From the NCBI GenBank assembly GCA_030837265.1, contig JAUPKV010000070.1:1-15687 (forward strand): a stretch of 15,687 nucleotides of DNA, read 5' to 3'. Under the pieces are notes generated by a model that saw only the letters and a list, made by a program, of their open reading frames with translations, made no database searches and had not been told where the DNA came from. This document shows, piece by piece, positions 1 to 7,305 of the stretch. Position 1 is the stretch's first letter; every line of letters begins with the position of its first letter. The position numbers and the translations under genes are program-made. Origin of the DNA: Methanobacteriota archaeon. Its GTDB lineage: Archaea > Halobacteriota > Methanosarcinia > Methanosarcinales > Methanosarcinaceae.

Positions 1-421
1 CAATTGCACTGGAAATCCGAACAGATTTAATTGGACATTCGGTGACGGGACTTATTCGACTCACAACTTGACAGCTATCCACACATATACACTGCCCGGG
101 AAATACAATGTGTCGTTGACTATATCGAATTCCACTGACAATAAAACTGCCACAAAGATAGGTTATATCAATGTTACTAAGCCAGTTTCTTTGTACGGTA
201 GAGTGTTATGCAGCGGAAAAGCTCCACTCCGGGTTATGTACCTTGACAGAAGCAAGAATCATATATCCACGTACTGGGATTTTGGTGATGGAACGACTTC
301 AACAAGTAGAAATATTTTGCACATTTATAAGAAACCCGGAAAATACCCTCTCAAATTAACCGTAATGTCCAAAGGTCATTACAAGAAAACATTATACCCA
401 GGATATGTTATAGTCAAATAA
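1..421 (+). CDS. PKD-domain surface protein, C-terminal fragment
   Basis: This is the 3' part of a larger gene; the open frame runs in from the left edge (first full codon at position 2), so the true start lies outside the window. Two PKD (polycystic kidney disease, immunoglobulin-like) modules are visible. The first carries WTFGDGTYST followed by HTYTLPGKYNVSLTI, the second WDFGDGTTSTS followed by HIYKKPGKYPLKLTV. The W-x-F-G-D-G-T strand and the Y-x-x-PGKY-x-V/L-x-LT closing strand are the family signature. PKD repeats are common in exported and cell-surface proteins of Methanosarcina and usually serve adhesion or spacing. No membrane anchor follows the last repeat: the protein ends a few residues after it (YVIVK), so any attachment or catalytic domain must be upstream. 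The domain call is secure; the role of the whole protein cannot be told from this piece. Confidence 0.85.
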   Translation, partial: NCTGNPNRFNWTFGDGTYSTHNLTAIHTYTLPGKYNVSLTISNSTDNKTATKIGYINVTKPVSLYGRVLCSGKAPLRVMYLDRSKNHISTYWDFGDGTTSTSRNILHIYKKPGKYPLKLTVMSKGHYKKTLYPGYVIVK

Positions 422-426
422 TTTTC

Positions 427-453
427 TGGTAGAAATTCTACCATTTCTTTTTT
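427..453 (+). terminator. Hairpin plus T-run after the PKD gene
   Basis: Six bases after the PKD stop codon a near-perfect inverted repeat, TGGTAGAA-A-TTCTACCA (427-443), is followed at once by TTTCTTTTTT (444-453). A short stem followed by a T-rich run is consistent with termination; in archaea the T-run alone is often enough. It separates the PKD gene from the FAS1 lipoprotein gene, which starts only 15 bases later, so read-through into that gene is possible. Confidence 0.55.
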
Positions 454-467
454 AAAACTTCAGTGCT

Positions 468-1046
468 GTGAAGGGGGATGAGATTATTAGGAAAATAAGA
501 CTCTTTAGCACTGTACTTATTACAATGCTAGTTATCTCAGTTTTATTATTTGCTTCAGGTTGTGCTCAAAAAGGGACAAACGAAACTGGTGGAGGCAATG
601 TAAGTAAGAACGCAACAAAAGAATCTGCTGCTGGAAAGAGTGACAGAAATATTATGCAAATACTTTCTGACGACAAGTACGTAACCCTTGTTAAGCTTAT
701 TAATGCTGCAGGGCTTAATGATACTCTTTCTATGGGTGGACCGTACACGATCTTTGCTCCGACTGATAAGGCCTTCGAAGCGCTTCCGACAGGTACTGTT
801 GATGCACTTATGAATAATACAACTGAACTAAGAAAAATCCTTACTTACCATGTTACCAATGGAGAAGTAACAGAGCAGGATCTTGTAAATATGACAGGTA
901 TCCAGACACTTGAGGGAGGAATACTGCCGGTCAACAATACGGGTGAAGGCCTGCATGTTGGGGGTGCTAAAGTAACAGATACTGACACCAAACCCAGCAA
1001 GGGGATAATCCATCAGATAGATATGGTTTTGACCCCATCGAAGTAA
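468..1046 (+). CDS. Fasciclin (FAS1) domain lipoprotein
   Basis: This gene encodes 192 residues. The N-terminus is an export signal: basic residues (KGDEIIRKIR), a hydrophobic core at about residues 13-30, then a lipobox-like ASGC, so the mature protein probably begins at Cys32 and is held at the outer face of the membrane by lipid. A Ser/Asn/Lys-rich linker follows. One FAS1 domain fills about residues 60-190, with the H1 box YTIFAPTDKAFEALP and the H2 box KGIIHQIDMVLTP. FAS1 domains mediate adhesion in many organisms, and single-FAS1 proteins of this size are frequent in Methanosarcina. The start is a GTG at 468. It has only weak Shine-Dalgarno support, and the ATG at 478 is out of frame. 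The first ATG in frame (Met20) would cut into the signal peptide, so GTG is preferred. It follows the PKD gene by 46 bases, and both products are surface proteins. Confidence 0.85.
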   Translation: MKGDEIIRKIRLFSTVLITMLVISVLLFASGCAQKGTNETGGGNVSKNATKESAAGKSDRNIMQILSDDKYVTLVKLINAAGLNDTLSMGGPYTIFAPTDKAFEALPTGTVDALMNNTTELRKILTYHVTNGEVTEQDLVNMTGIQTLEGGILPVNNTGEGLHVGGAKVTDTDTKPSKGIIHQIDMVLTPSK

Positions 1047-1141
1047 ATGAAAGAGATAGAACTTCAATGTGGGAACAAGTAATGATAAAAGAAATGATAA
1101 AATATAGAAAAAATAAGATTAAGATATAAATCTGAGATCCA

Positions 1142-1238
1142 GAAGCAGGTGTGGCCGGTTAGTGGGAGCGAAAGAGCTTTCATAAAGCCCGTAAAGAGAG
1201 GGAATGCTTTTGAAAGCTTTAACTGGCCCCCCTGTTTC
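1142..1238 (+). ncRNA. Long imperfect hairpin, candidate structured RNA or MITE-like element
   Basis: Nested pairing can be traced by hand over 97 bases: 1142-1149 with 1231-1238 (8 bp, one G-U), 1153-1161 with 1220-1228 (9 bp, one G-U), 1175-1181 with 1212-1218 (7 bp), 1184-1187 with 1207-1210, and 1188-1190 with 1200-1202 closing a 9-base loop. The two outer stems are G+C-rich in an otherwise AT-rich spacer. TATA-like stretches lie just upstream (about 1100-1108 and 1125-1130). A second small stem (CCAGG 1238-1242 with CCTGG 1256-1260, then TTTT) could end a transcript. No tRNA, RNase P or SRP RNA landmark is present. It could be a small RNA, the leader of an unknown unit, or a miniature inverted-repeat element. 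The strand is assumed from the direction of the neighbours. Confidence 0.35.
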
Positions 1239-1273
1239 CAGGGAATTGTTTTTATCCTGGTTTTCTCGCTGAA

Positions 1274-1305
1274 GGAAAATCTAAATTATGGAAAATCTAA
1301 ATTAT
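1274..1305. repeat. Perfect 16-base tandem duplication
   Basis: GGAAAATCTAAATTAT occurs twice, head to tail and without a mismatch, between the long hairpin and the flippase promoter. Two exact copies suggest a recent slippage event or a paired binding site. Nothing else supports a function. Confidence 0.85.
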
Positions 1306-1357
1306 AAGCGTAGAGCTGGTCCCAAAAATCGACGGGCAGATTACAAAAGTTTACAAA

Positions 1358-1430
1358 GAACTTAAATACCCAATTCTCTATATCATTGTCATCGACTGTT
1401 TCAAAAACTGTAGTATTAAAACATTTTTTG
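1358..1430 (+). promoter_or_regulatory. Flippase operon promoter and leader, shared with the GT4 operon
   Basis: A TATA-like element TTAAATA (1362-1368) sits behind an A/G-rich BRE-like stretch (AAAGAAC). Archaeal spacing puts the transcription start near 1388-1392, which gives a leader of roughly 65 bases. The stretch GAACTTAAAT (1358-1367) and the block TTCTCTATATCATTGTCATC (1374-1393) recur on the minus strand at 7261-7295, and weaker similarity continues to about 1430. Conservation of spacing, TATA box and start region marks this as a real promoter and not a chance AT-rich run. Confidence 0.65.
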
Positions 1431-1456
1431 GATATACTCTATACAGAGGATTGAAC

Positions 1457-2893
1457 TTGAACGTGACTAAAAAAATAGTTCAAAATATAACTTTAGTTTT
1501 ATCTGGTAATATAATTTTTTTTATTTTAGGATTCATATATTTTGCTTTTTCTGCCAGGTATTTTGATGCTACTGATTTTGGTATTATTTCTTTTGCGATG
1601 GCAATAAATTCTTTATTGGCTGTTTTTATAGCATTTGGAACTAACATTTTTTTTATAAGGGAAGTTGCAAAAAATAAATCCACCATACTTAAAATCATTC
1701 CTAATTCAATGGTAATTACTTTTATTCTAGGTGCAATAGCGTTTATAGCACTAACTCTTTATTTGAAATTGTTTAATTATAAATTGAATACAATATTTGT
1801 GATAAATATATTTTTTTTATCAACGATAGTTAGTTCCATCAAAGGAGTTTTAGATTCAATTTTTCAAGGTTTAGAGAAACCAATCTACACTTCAGTTGGT
1901 AATATATTGAATAGTATTCTATTATTTCTTAGTATCATAGTAACGCAAATATTGAACTTAAACGTAATACAATTTTCAATATTGTATCTCTTAGTCAGTG
2001 TGATAATATTATCATATTTTTTGTTATCAATTAGTAAATTTGTCAATCTCAAAAATTGCTTTGTTATAGATCTTAACTATATTAAATTTTTAATGAAAGA
2101 ATCATGGCCGTTTGCAATCACTTACACTTTTGTTACTATATATGTTTGGACTGATTCGATAATGCTTTCGATTTTCAAAAGTGAAGCTGAGGTCGGATAC
2201 TATAATATTGCTTATAAGATGGTATTAGCACTATTACTTATCCCAACAGGTTTCAATACAATTATTTACCCTCTTTTATCAAGATATTATGTTGAATATT
2301 CGGAAAGAGTAAATATTAATGGAATCCTTCATAAATATTTTTCTATAATGTTAATTATAGGCGTACCTATAGGAGTGGGAACAACAATTTTAGGGGATAG
2401 AATTATTGATCTCATTTTCGGACCAAAATATACTCCAGCAGCTATAGCCTTGCAGATTCTGATATGGTCCTTAGTATTCACATATATGAACGCACCGTTT
2501 GTAAAATTATTTGAATCTATAAACTTACAGCTATTAGTCACTAAGATTACTGGATTCTCTGCATTTATTAATGTAGGTATAAACTATTTATTGGTTCCAA
2601 GATATTCATTAGTAGGCTCAAGTGTAGCTACTTTAATTACTGAGGCCATTGTTGCAATTTCTTTAATGACGTACGCAATAAAATTAGGATACTTTAAAAT
2701 CGATTACACCGAAATAATCAAAGTATTGATTGCAAGTATGCTAATGGGCCTATTTATTGTATCTATATATAATTGGAATTTAATTTTATCTTTTTTGTTT
2801 GCTATGTTATTTTATTTTATTATATTGTATATGTTCAAAACGATTAACAGATCTGATATCAACTTTGCCAAATCACTACTAGATAGAAGGTAA
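1457..2893 (+). CDS. Wzx-type oligosaccharide flippase (MOP superfamily)
   Basis: This is a polytopic membrane protein of about 478 residues, with roughly 12-14 hydrophobic segments spread over its whole length, as in the Polysacc_synt/Wzx family (usually 400-500 residues). The N-terminal pattern is typical: a first membrane segment, then SARYFDATDFGIISFAMAI and, after the second segment, FGTNIFFIREVAKN. The usual role is to move lipid-linked sugar chains across the cytoplasmic membrane. Three start codons lie in frame, TTG 1451, TTG 1457 and GTG 1463. The only good ribosome site, AGAGGA (1445-1450), abuts the first, is 6 bases from the second and 12 from the third, so 1457 is chosen. The GT2 gene follows 4 bases after the stop, so the two form an operon. 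Base composition is strikingly AT-rich and codons end mostly in A or T, unlike the flanking genes, which suggests transfer with the glycan block. Confidence 0.88.
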   Translation: MNVTKKIVQNITLVLSGNIIFFILGFIYFAFSARYFDATDFGIISFAMAINSLLAVFIAFGTNIFFIREVAKNKSTILKIIPNSMVITFILGAIAFIALTLYLKLFNYKLNTIFVINIFFLSTIVSSIKGVLDSIFQGLEKPIYTSVGNILNSILLFLSIIVTQILNLNVIQFSILYLLVSVIILSYFLLSISKFVNLKNCFVIDLNYIKFLMKESWPFAITYTFVTIYVWTDSIMLSIFKSEAEVGYYNIAYKMVLALLLIPTGFNTIIYPLLSRYYVEYSERVNINGILHKYFSIMLIIGVPIGVGTTILGDRIIDLIFGPKYTPAAIALQILIWSLVFTYMNAPFVKLFESINLQLLVTKITGFSAFINVGINYLLVPRYSLVGSSVATLITEAIVAISLMTYAIKLGYFKIDYTEIIKVLIASMLMGLFIVSIYNWNLILSFLFAMLFYFIILYMFKTINRSDINFAKSLLDRR

Positions 2894-2897
2894 AAAA

Positions 2898-3776
2898 ATG
2901 GATGATCCACTGGTCTGCATCATAATTCTCAATTGGAATGGAAAAAAAGATACAATTGAATGTCTTGAATCACTTAAAATGGTAGAATATCCTAACTATG
3001 AGATAATACTTGTTGATAATGGTTCAACAGATGGATCTGTCGAAAGCTTAAGAAAACTTTACCCGGATATGGAAATTATCGAAAATTTGAATAATTTGGG
3101 ATTTGCAGCAGGAAATAACGTAGGGATACGAAAGGCTATTGAAAAGGGAGCAGATTATGTTTTACTTTTAAATAATGATACAACTGTAAACAAAGATTTC
3201 TTAAATAACCTGATAACTGTCGCTAAAAATGATAACATGATAGGAATAGCTGGCCCAATTATTCGCTATTATTCTGAACCTGAGAATTCATGGTTTGAAA
3301 AAGGCAAGATAAATTGGTTCAGTTTTAACATAGCTACACATACAAAAATAACGGATGATAAAGAGGTAGTATCAACTGACTTTATGACAGGTTGTGCATT
3401 CCTTATTAAAAAAGCTACAATAGAAAAAGTTGGGTTTTTAACCGATGAATATTTTTTTTATTTTGAAGACGTAGATTATTCCTTGAGGGCGAAAAATGCT
3501 GGATTTAAAATTGTAGTCACTCCCTTATCAAAAATTTATCATAAAGTTTCTGCAACTGCTTCAAAGAAGTTTAAACCGGAAAGTTTATACTACGCTAATA
3601 GAAATCGATTTTGGATAATTAAAACGTACTGTCCGTTAAAATATAAGCCAATAGTATATTTGCTGGTCACTGCAAGAACTTTGATAGCAATAGGATACCA
3701 TATAAGCAGAAAAGACAAAAAATGTGCTCTGGCTGTTATGAAAGCATATAAAGAAGTTATCCAGAGAAGTTGTTAG
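2898..3776 (+). CDS. GT2-family glycosyltransferase (rhamnosyltransferase-like)
   Basis: The product has 292 residues and a GT-A fold. The N-terminal strand VCIIILNWNGKKDTIECLESL and the loop LVDNGSTDGSVE bind the nucleotide. LLLNNDTTV (about residues 90-98) holds the DXD-equivalent metal site. GCAFLIKKATIEKVGFLTDEYFFYFEDVDYSLR carries the acceptor loop and the ED-x-D motif expected for the catalytic base. This arrangement is typical of WcaA/RfbN-like enzymes that transfer rhamnose or related sugars, but the sugar cannot be told from sequence. The C-terminus has one moderately hydrophobic stretch (PIVYLLVTARTLIAIGY) that may sit on the membrane. It starts 4 bases after the flippase stop, and its ribosome site AAGGT overlaps the end of that gene, so translation is probably coupled. 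Its stop lies 16 bases from the convergent end of the 739-residue membrane protein. Confidence 0.88.
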   Translation: MDDPLVCIIILNWNGKKDTIECLESLKMVEYPNYEIILVDNGSTDGSVESLRKLYPDMEIIENLNNLGFAAGNNVGIRKAIEKGADYVLLLNNDTTVNKDFLNNLITVAKNDNMIGIAGPIIRYYSEPENSWFEKGKINWFSFNIATHTKITDDKEVVSTDFMTGCAFLIKKATIEKVGFLTDEYFFYFEDVDYSLRAKNAGFKIVVTPLSKIYHKVSATASKKFKPESLYYANRNRFWIIKTYCPLKYKPIVYLLVTARTLIAIGYHISRKDKKCALAVMKAYKEVIQRSC

Positions 3777-3792
3777 TCGGTTGTATTTACGG

Positions 3793-6012
3793 TTACAGAA
3801 CTGTTGATGCGCAGTTGACATTCTGTTTGTAAAGTAAGCAACCACCATTGCTGTAAATTAAATCCTTGTTTTTTAAAGTTGGAGAATAGACTGTTGTATT
3901 GTATCCCGACATAGTGAGATTATATGCCATAATTCCATCAACAACATTGGAATATCTTAAATAAAAGTGAGAGTCATTTTCTTCTAAATAAGTTTCACTT
4001 TCATACGGTTTTAATAGCATAATATTCATATTTGATTCATAAAATGGATATTCTCCATAAGTGATTAATGGGTATATTGCCATAAAATCTGCAAATATTC
4101 TTTTTTGTGGGTTTTTGTATAATGACAACCACTTGGTACAATATACATCATAACTTATCATATAATCGCTATAATAACTGTTTTTATTAACGGTAGTTCC
4201 TTGATTCATTATATCCTTTTGTGATAACGCGCTCGAAAAATAATAGTCTTTTACGATCAGTCCTGAAACAATACCGGTTTCAAAGAGAATAAAAACAAGG
4301 AAGTAGATAGAAACAATTTCAGTTAAATTTTTTTTGCTAATAGCTGGGATATGGGTTACTGACATGATGCTCCGAATAATAATTCTCAAACCATTGATGC
4401 AAAATGGAGCTAAAAAAATAGCTGTAAAATTGAAAATTCTGTCTATCGATAAATTTATTGTAAAAAAAGGAAGAAATATTGAAAAAAGCATTAAAAATGA
4501 CACTATTGCAATGGAAAGATATTCTTTTATGACAATTTTATTATTTAAATATTTATAACATGTGTAAAAAACACCTACTCCTTCAAAAAGAATTAATGTG
4601 TAATATATAAAATGTCGTACGATTAAAGATAAAGGTTTACCGAATGAATCACCGATGTAAGCATAGGCTCTTGAACTTTCAACACTAAATTCCAAAACTT
4701 GAGTTACAGTATTGTATCCCATATTTACAATAATGTTAAATTCATTGCTATTAGACGTATACATATACCATGATATCGCAAATATAAAGCATAGAATCAT
4801 ATATGTATTTGTTATTTTGCCTGCCGCCAGAAAATTTTTTTTGGTAAGTTTGTTTACCTGAGACAACAGTAAAACTGTGAATATTGTTAATATAAAAAGA
4901 TATGATATTCCATAATGTGATACGATAAGCGACATTGTAAAAATAATTAATAACAAACTTTTTTGAGAATCATTTTCTGATTTATTAGTTAACAAAGTAA
5001 ATATTAAGACCACAAAAATATAAGCCGTTACATGTTTCATTGCTAATGCTATCCATGAGAAGAAAGAATACATTGTAAAAAAAAATATGCACGATATAAA
5101 AGAAATATCTTCTGAATAATATTTATTATATACATTATATAATCCAATTGGAACAAAAGACATTAATGTTGGCAAAATTAGCTTATATACCCAGGTAAGG
5201 GGTATGTTACATATATGGCAATAAATAGGATTGAGTATTACAACACTAAGTAGACTATTTGATCCAGTATCAATGGCGTAATCCCATATTCCATTTTTAA
5301 TAACCATGTTTGAAAAATAATATTCGATTGTTCCATCACTAATAGGGATATACATAGTAATCAAAGACCAATGAAACATGAAAGAAAGTGAAATCACCCA
5401 AATAGCAAATGGAAATAGATCAAAACGGTTTTTCTTTAACAATCCAAATATTATAATAATTGTGAAAAGTATGGAAACTATTGCTAATACATTGCTGTTA
5501 TAGAAGTTTATAAAGTACGTGCCTAAAATAAATAGAAAAGGTATCATTAAAACTAGAAAAAATTCCAACGAGATCTTACAGGGATTTCTGGAAAGAAGAC
5601 AAAATGTATACTTTTTATTAGACGAATAGCATATTAATGTTAATGCCAGTGTTAAAAGACTAAATGTAATGACTAATGGTACTTCTGAAATCGGTTTTTC
5701 AATACCGCAAAATGGATATAGAAAATTAATCAACATTCCAATGAACATTATGAAAAAAAAGCTTAATCCAGTTGAGTACAAAAAAGCTTCTATCACCGTT
5801 AGTTTGTTGAATCTGAATTTCCCAAGAATTAAAACTCCGGGAAGGAAAGTGAGATATAAAAAACCAAAGATAATTCTTAAAAATGGAATATCGATCCCGA
5901 TCAGGTTTAAACCGATTATCCCAAAGAGAGACAATTGAATGAACAAGCACAACAAAATTAGCTGAAGAGAGTCTACGTATAATAAATTTTGCTTATCCGT
6001 TTTATTGTACAT
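3793..6012 (-). CDS. Polytopic membrane protein, DUF2206-like
   Basis: The gene encodes 739 residues. Roughly fourteen or fifteen hydrophobic segments fill residues 15 to about 605; a hydrophilic C-terminal domain of about 135 residues follows and would lie outside the cell. The second segment, FGFLYLTFLPGVLILGKF followed by a Leu-rich helix, resembles the start of DUF1616/DUF2206 proteins, a group of archaeal membrane proteins of unknown function of about this length. The soluble tail ends YSNGGCLLYK, also as I recall for DUF2206. A loop after the seventh segment contains SDGTIEYYF, acidic residues placed outside the membrane much as in GT-C glycosyltransferases; this is suggestive only. The start codon lies inside the last codons of the upstream GT4 gene (11-base overlap), so the two are co-translated. 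Position in a glycan cluster makes a sugar-processing or polymerising role plausible. The function is not established. Confidence 0.7.
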   Translation of the reverse strand: MYNKTDKQNLLYVDSLQLILLCLFIQLSLFGIIGLNLIGIDIPFLRIIFGFLYLTFLPGVLILGKFRFNKLTVIEAFLYSTGLSFFFIMFIGMLINFLYPFCGIEKPISEVPLVITFSLLTLALTLICYSSNKKYTFCLLSRNPCKISLEFFLVLMIPFLFILGTYFINFYNSNVLAIVSILFTIIIIFGLLKKNRFDLFPFAIWVISLSFMFHWSLITMYIPISDGTIEYYFSNMVIKNGIWDYAIDTGSNSLLSVVILNPIYCHICNIPLTWVYKLILPTLMSFVPIGLYNVYNKYYSEDISFISCIFFFTMYSFFSWIALAMKHVTAYIFVVLIFTLLTNKSENDSQKSLLLIIFTMSLIVSHYGISYLFILTIFTVLLLSQVNKLTKKNFLAAGKITNTYMILCFIFAISWYMYTSNSNEFNIIVNMGYNTVTQVLEFSVESSRAYAYIGDSFGKPLSLIVRHFIYYTLILFEGVGVFYTCYKYLNNKIVIKEYLSIAIVSFLMLFSIFLPFFTINLSIDRIFNFTAIFLAPFCINGLRIIIRSIMSVTHIPAISKKNLTEIVSIYFLVFILFETGIVSGLIVKDYYFSSALSQKDIMNQGTTVNKNSYYSDYMISYDVYCTKWLSLYKNPQKRIFADFMAIYPLITYGEYPFYESNMNIMLLKPYESETYLEENDSHFYLRYSNVVDGIMAYNLTMSGYNTTVYSPTLKNKDLIYSNGGCLLYKQNVNCASTVL

Positions 6013-7141
6013 TTCTGCTCCCTTTAAGTAATATTTCTACCAGTCTTTCACTAAAATCCTTCAAATCGTACTCACTAACTAAATATCCATTATCTAAAAC
6101 TTCTTCATGAGGCCCAATGTCAAAAGCCACAACTGGTTTCCCACATGCTTGAGCTTCTACAATAGTTAAATTAAAACCTTCCTGCAAAGAGCAGGTTGCA
6201 TAAACATCACATGCCGCATAATAAAAGGGCAAGTCACCATCGGAAATTTGCTCTGCGAAGAATATGGATTCATCACTTAACCTCATCAATTTTTCAGAAT
6301 ACTCTCTATCATAATGTTTTCCAACAATGAGTAACTTAACATGAGGTATTTTAAGCTTAATTTTTTTAAAAGCATCAATTAACAAGTGTATGCCTTTAGA
6401 GGGGATGATTCTTCCAATAAATAATATCAAAGGATCATTGTTAATGTTATATCTGGACCTTATTATATTCTCATCAAGCCCCTTTTTGAACCTACTATGA
6501 TCGATTTTGTTGTAGATTACTATACTATCTATGCCTTTTTTTTCTTTAAGTCTTTTTCTACTATATTTACTTACAGAAATAACTGTATCAAATCTCTTTA
6601 TTGTTTTCCAATAAAGCGACCAAACTAATTGATTATAAATTTTCTCAGAGATACCTTGAGGTGTAAATGAATAAACAGGTGAGTCTCCGTCTGCATGATG
6701 ATTATAAACTACTACTTTAGTCCCATAAATTTTTTTGCAAAAAAATGCTAAATTGGCCAAAGTTGGATGATGAAGAATGATTACATCAAAATCATTTAGC
6801 TTATTGAGAAGCGAGGAGACCTTAATTAAATTAACTGGGAATGAGGCACGATACACCTTCTTTAAAAAAGGATTTCGAAATGGAACAAGAGGATTAATAA
6901 GATTAACTCTAAAACTCCTTGAATCTAAATCAGCATTAAAAGTAAATATGGTCACAGATGCACTGTTTTCAGAAAGCTCTAATGCTTGATGTTCTGCTAC
7001 TCTGCTAGCTCCCTCAAATTTTGAGAATGCTGATATTAAAATTGCAACTTTTAAGAACTTTTTTTTATCTGTCAATTCATTCACAAGTTCAGAGATGTTA
7101 TTTTTTACAGGAACGTCATCTTTCAGATTAGACCTTAGCAT
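6002..7141 (-). CDS. GT4-family glycosyltransferase
   Basis: The product has 379 residues and a GT-B fold. The N-terminal domain starts at about residue 30 (FLKVAILISAFSKFEGASRVAEHQA), where FEGASRVAEHQA stands in the place of the usual Gly-rich acceptor loop. HHP and NHH motifs and SVSKYSRKRL close the first domain. The second begins LILFIGRIIPSKGIHLLIDAF. The C-terminal signature EGFNLTIVEAQACGKPVVAF has both glutamates of the E-x7-E motif that binds the nucleotide sugar, so the enzyme looks active, retaining and cytoplasmic. The ATG at 7141 is well supported by GAGGT six bases upstream (ACCTC at 7148-7152 on the plus strand). The first 28 residues are polar and precede the fold. A promoter at about 7221-7295 and an 11-base overlap with the membrane-protein gene make a two-gene operon. 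The sugar specificity is unknown. Confidence 0.87.
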   Translation of the reverse strand: MLRSNLKDDVPVKNNISELVNELTDKKKFLKVAILISAFSKFEGASRVAEHQALELSENSASVTIFTFNADLDSRSFRVNLINPLVPFRNPFLKKVYRASFPVNLIKVSSLLNKLNDFDVIILHHPTLANLAFFCKKIYGTKVVVYNHHADGDSPVYSFTPQGISEKIYNQLVWSLYWKTIKRFDTVISVSKYSRKRLKEKKGIDSIVIYNKIDHSRFKKGLDENIIRSRYNINNDPLILFIGRIIPSKGIHLLIDAFKKIKLKIPHVKLLIVGKHYDREYSEKLMRLSDESIFFAEQISDGDLPFYYAACDVYATCSLQEGFNLTIVEAQACGKPVVAFDIGPHEEVLDNGYLVSEYDLKDFSERLVEILLKGSRNVQ

Positions 7142-7220
7142 ACTAAGACCTCAAAAACTATTAACAAGTTCAATTTATTTATTTCCTCAACAAAAATAAA
7201 ATTAAGTGGGCATTAGCTTG

Positions 7221-7295
7221 CAAAAGAAATATTTTAAAATTGTAGCTTTTAAAACCTGCTGATGGCAATGATATAGAGAACAGGAATTTAAGTTC
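7221..7295 (-). promoter_or_regulatory. GT4/membrane-protein operon promoter, copy of the flippase promoter
   Basis: Read on the minus strand, GAACTTAAAT (7295-7286) is followed by TTCTCTATATCATTGCCATC (7280-7261). This differs by one base from the 20-base block in front of the flippase gene, and the spacing to the TATA element is the same within a base. Weaker similarity continues to about 7221. The transcription start is expected near 7265, which leaves a leader of about 120 bases before the ATG at 7141. The rest of the spacer (7142-7220) is AT-rich and holds only the ribosome site. Confidence 0.6.
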
Positions 7296-7305
7296 GTTGT
7301 ACACT

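Noticed and set aside
1142..1238. tRNA or other known stable RNA in the hairpin region
   Set aside because: There is no T-loop, anticodon arm geometry, RNase P or SRP signature. Only an unclassified structured element can be claimed.
1306..1345. Possible insertion-sequence end in the spacer before the flippase promoter
   Set aside because: No transposase remnant, matching inverted end or target duplication can be found in the window.
3793..3840. Possible two-way terminator (TTACAGAACTG with CAGTT, TTCTG and GTAA) at the convergent gene ends
   Set aside because: The pairing is interrupted by unequal bulges, lies inside the 3' coding end of the membrane-protein gene and has no T-run on either strand.
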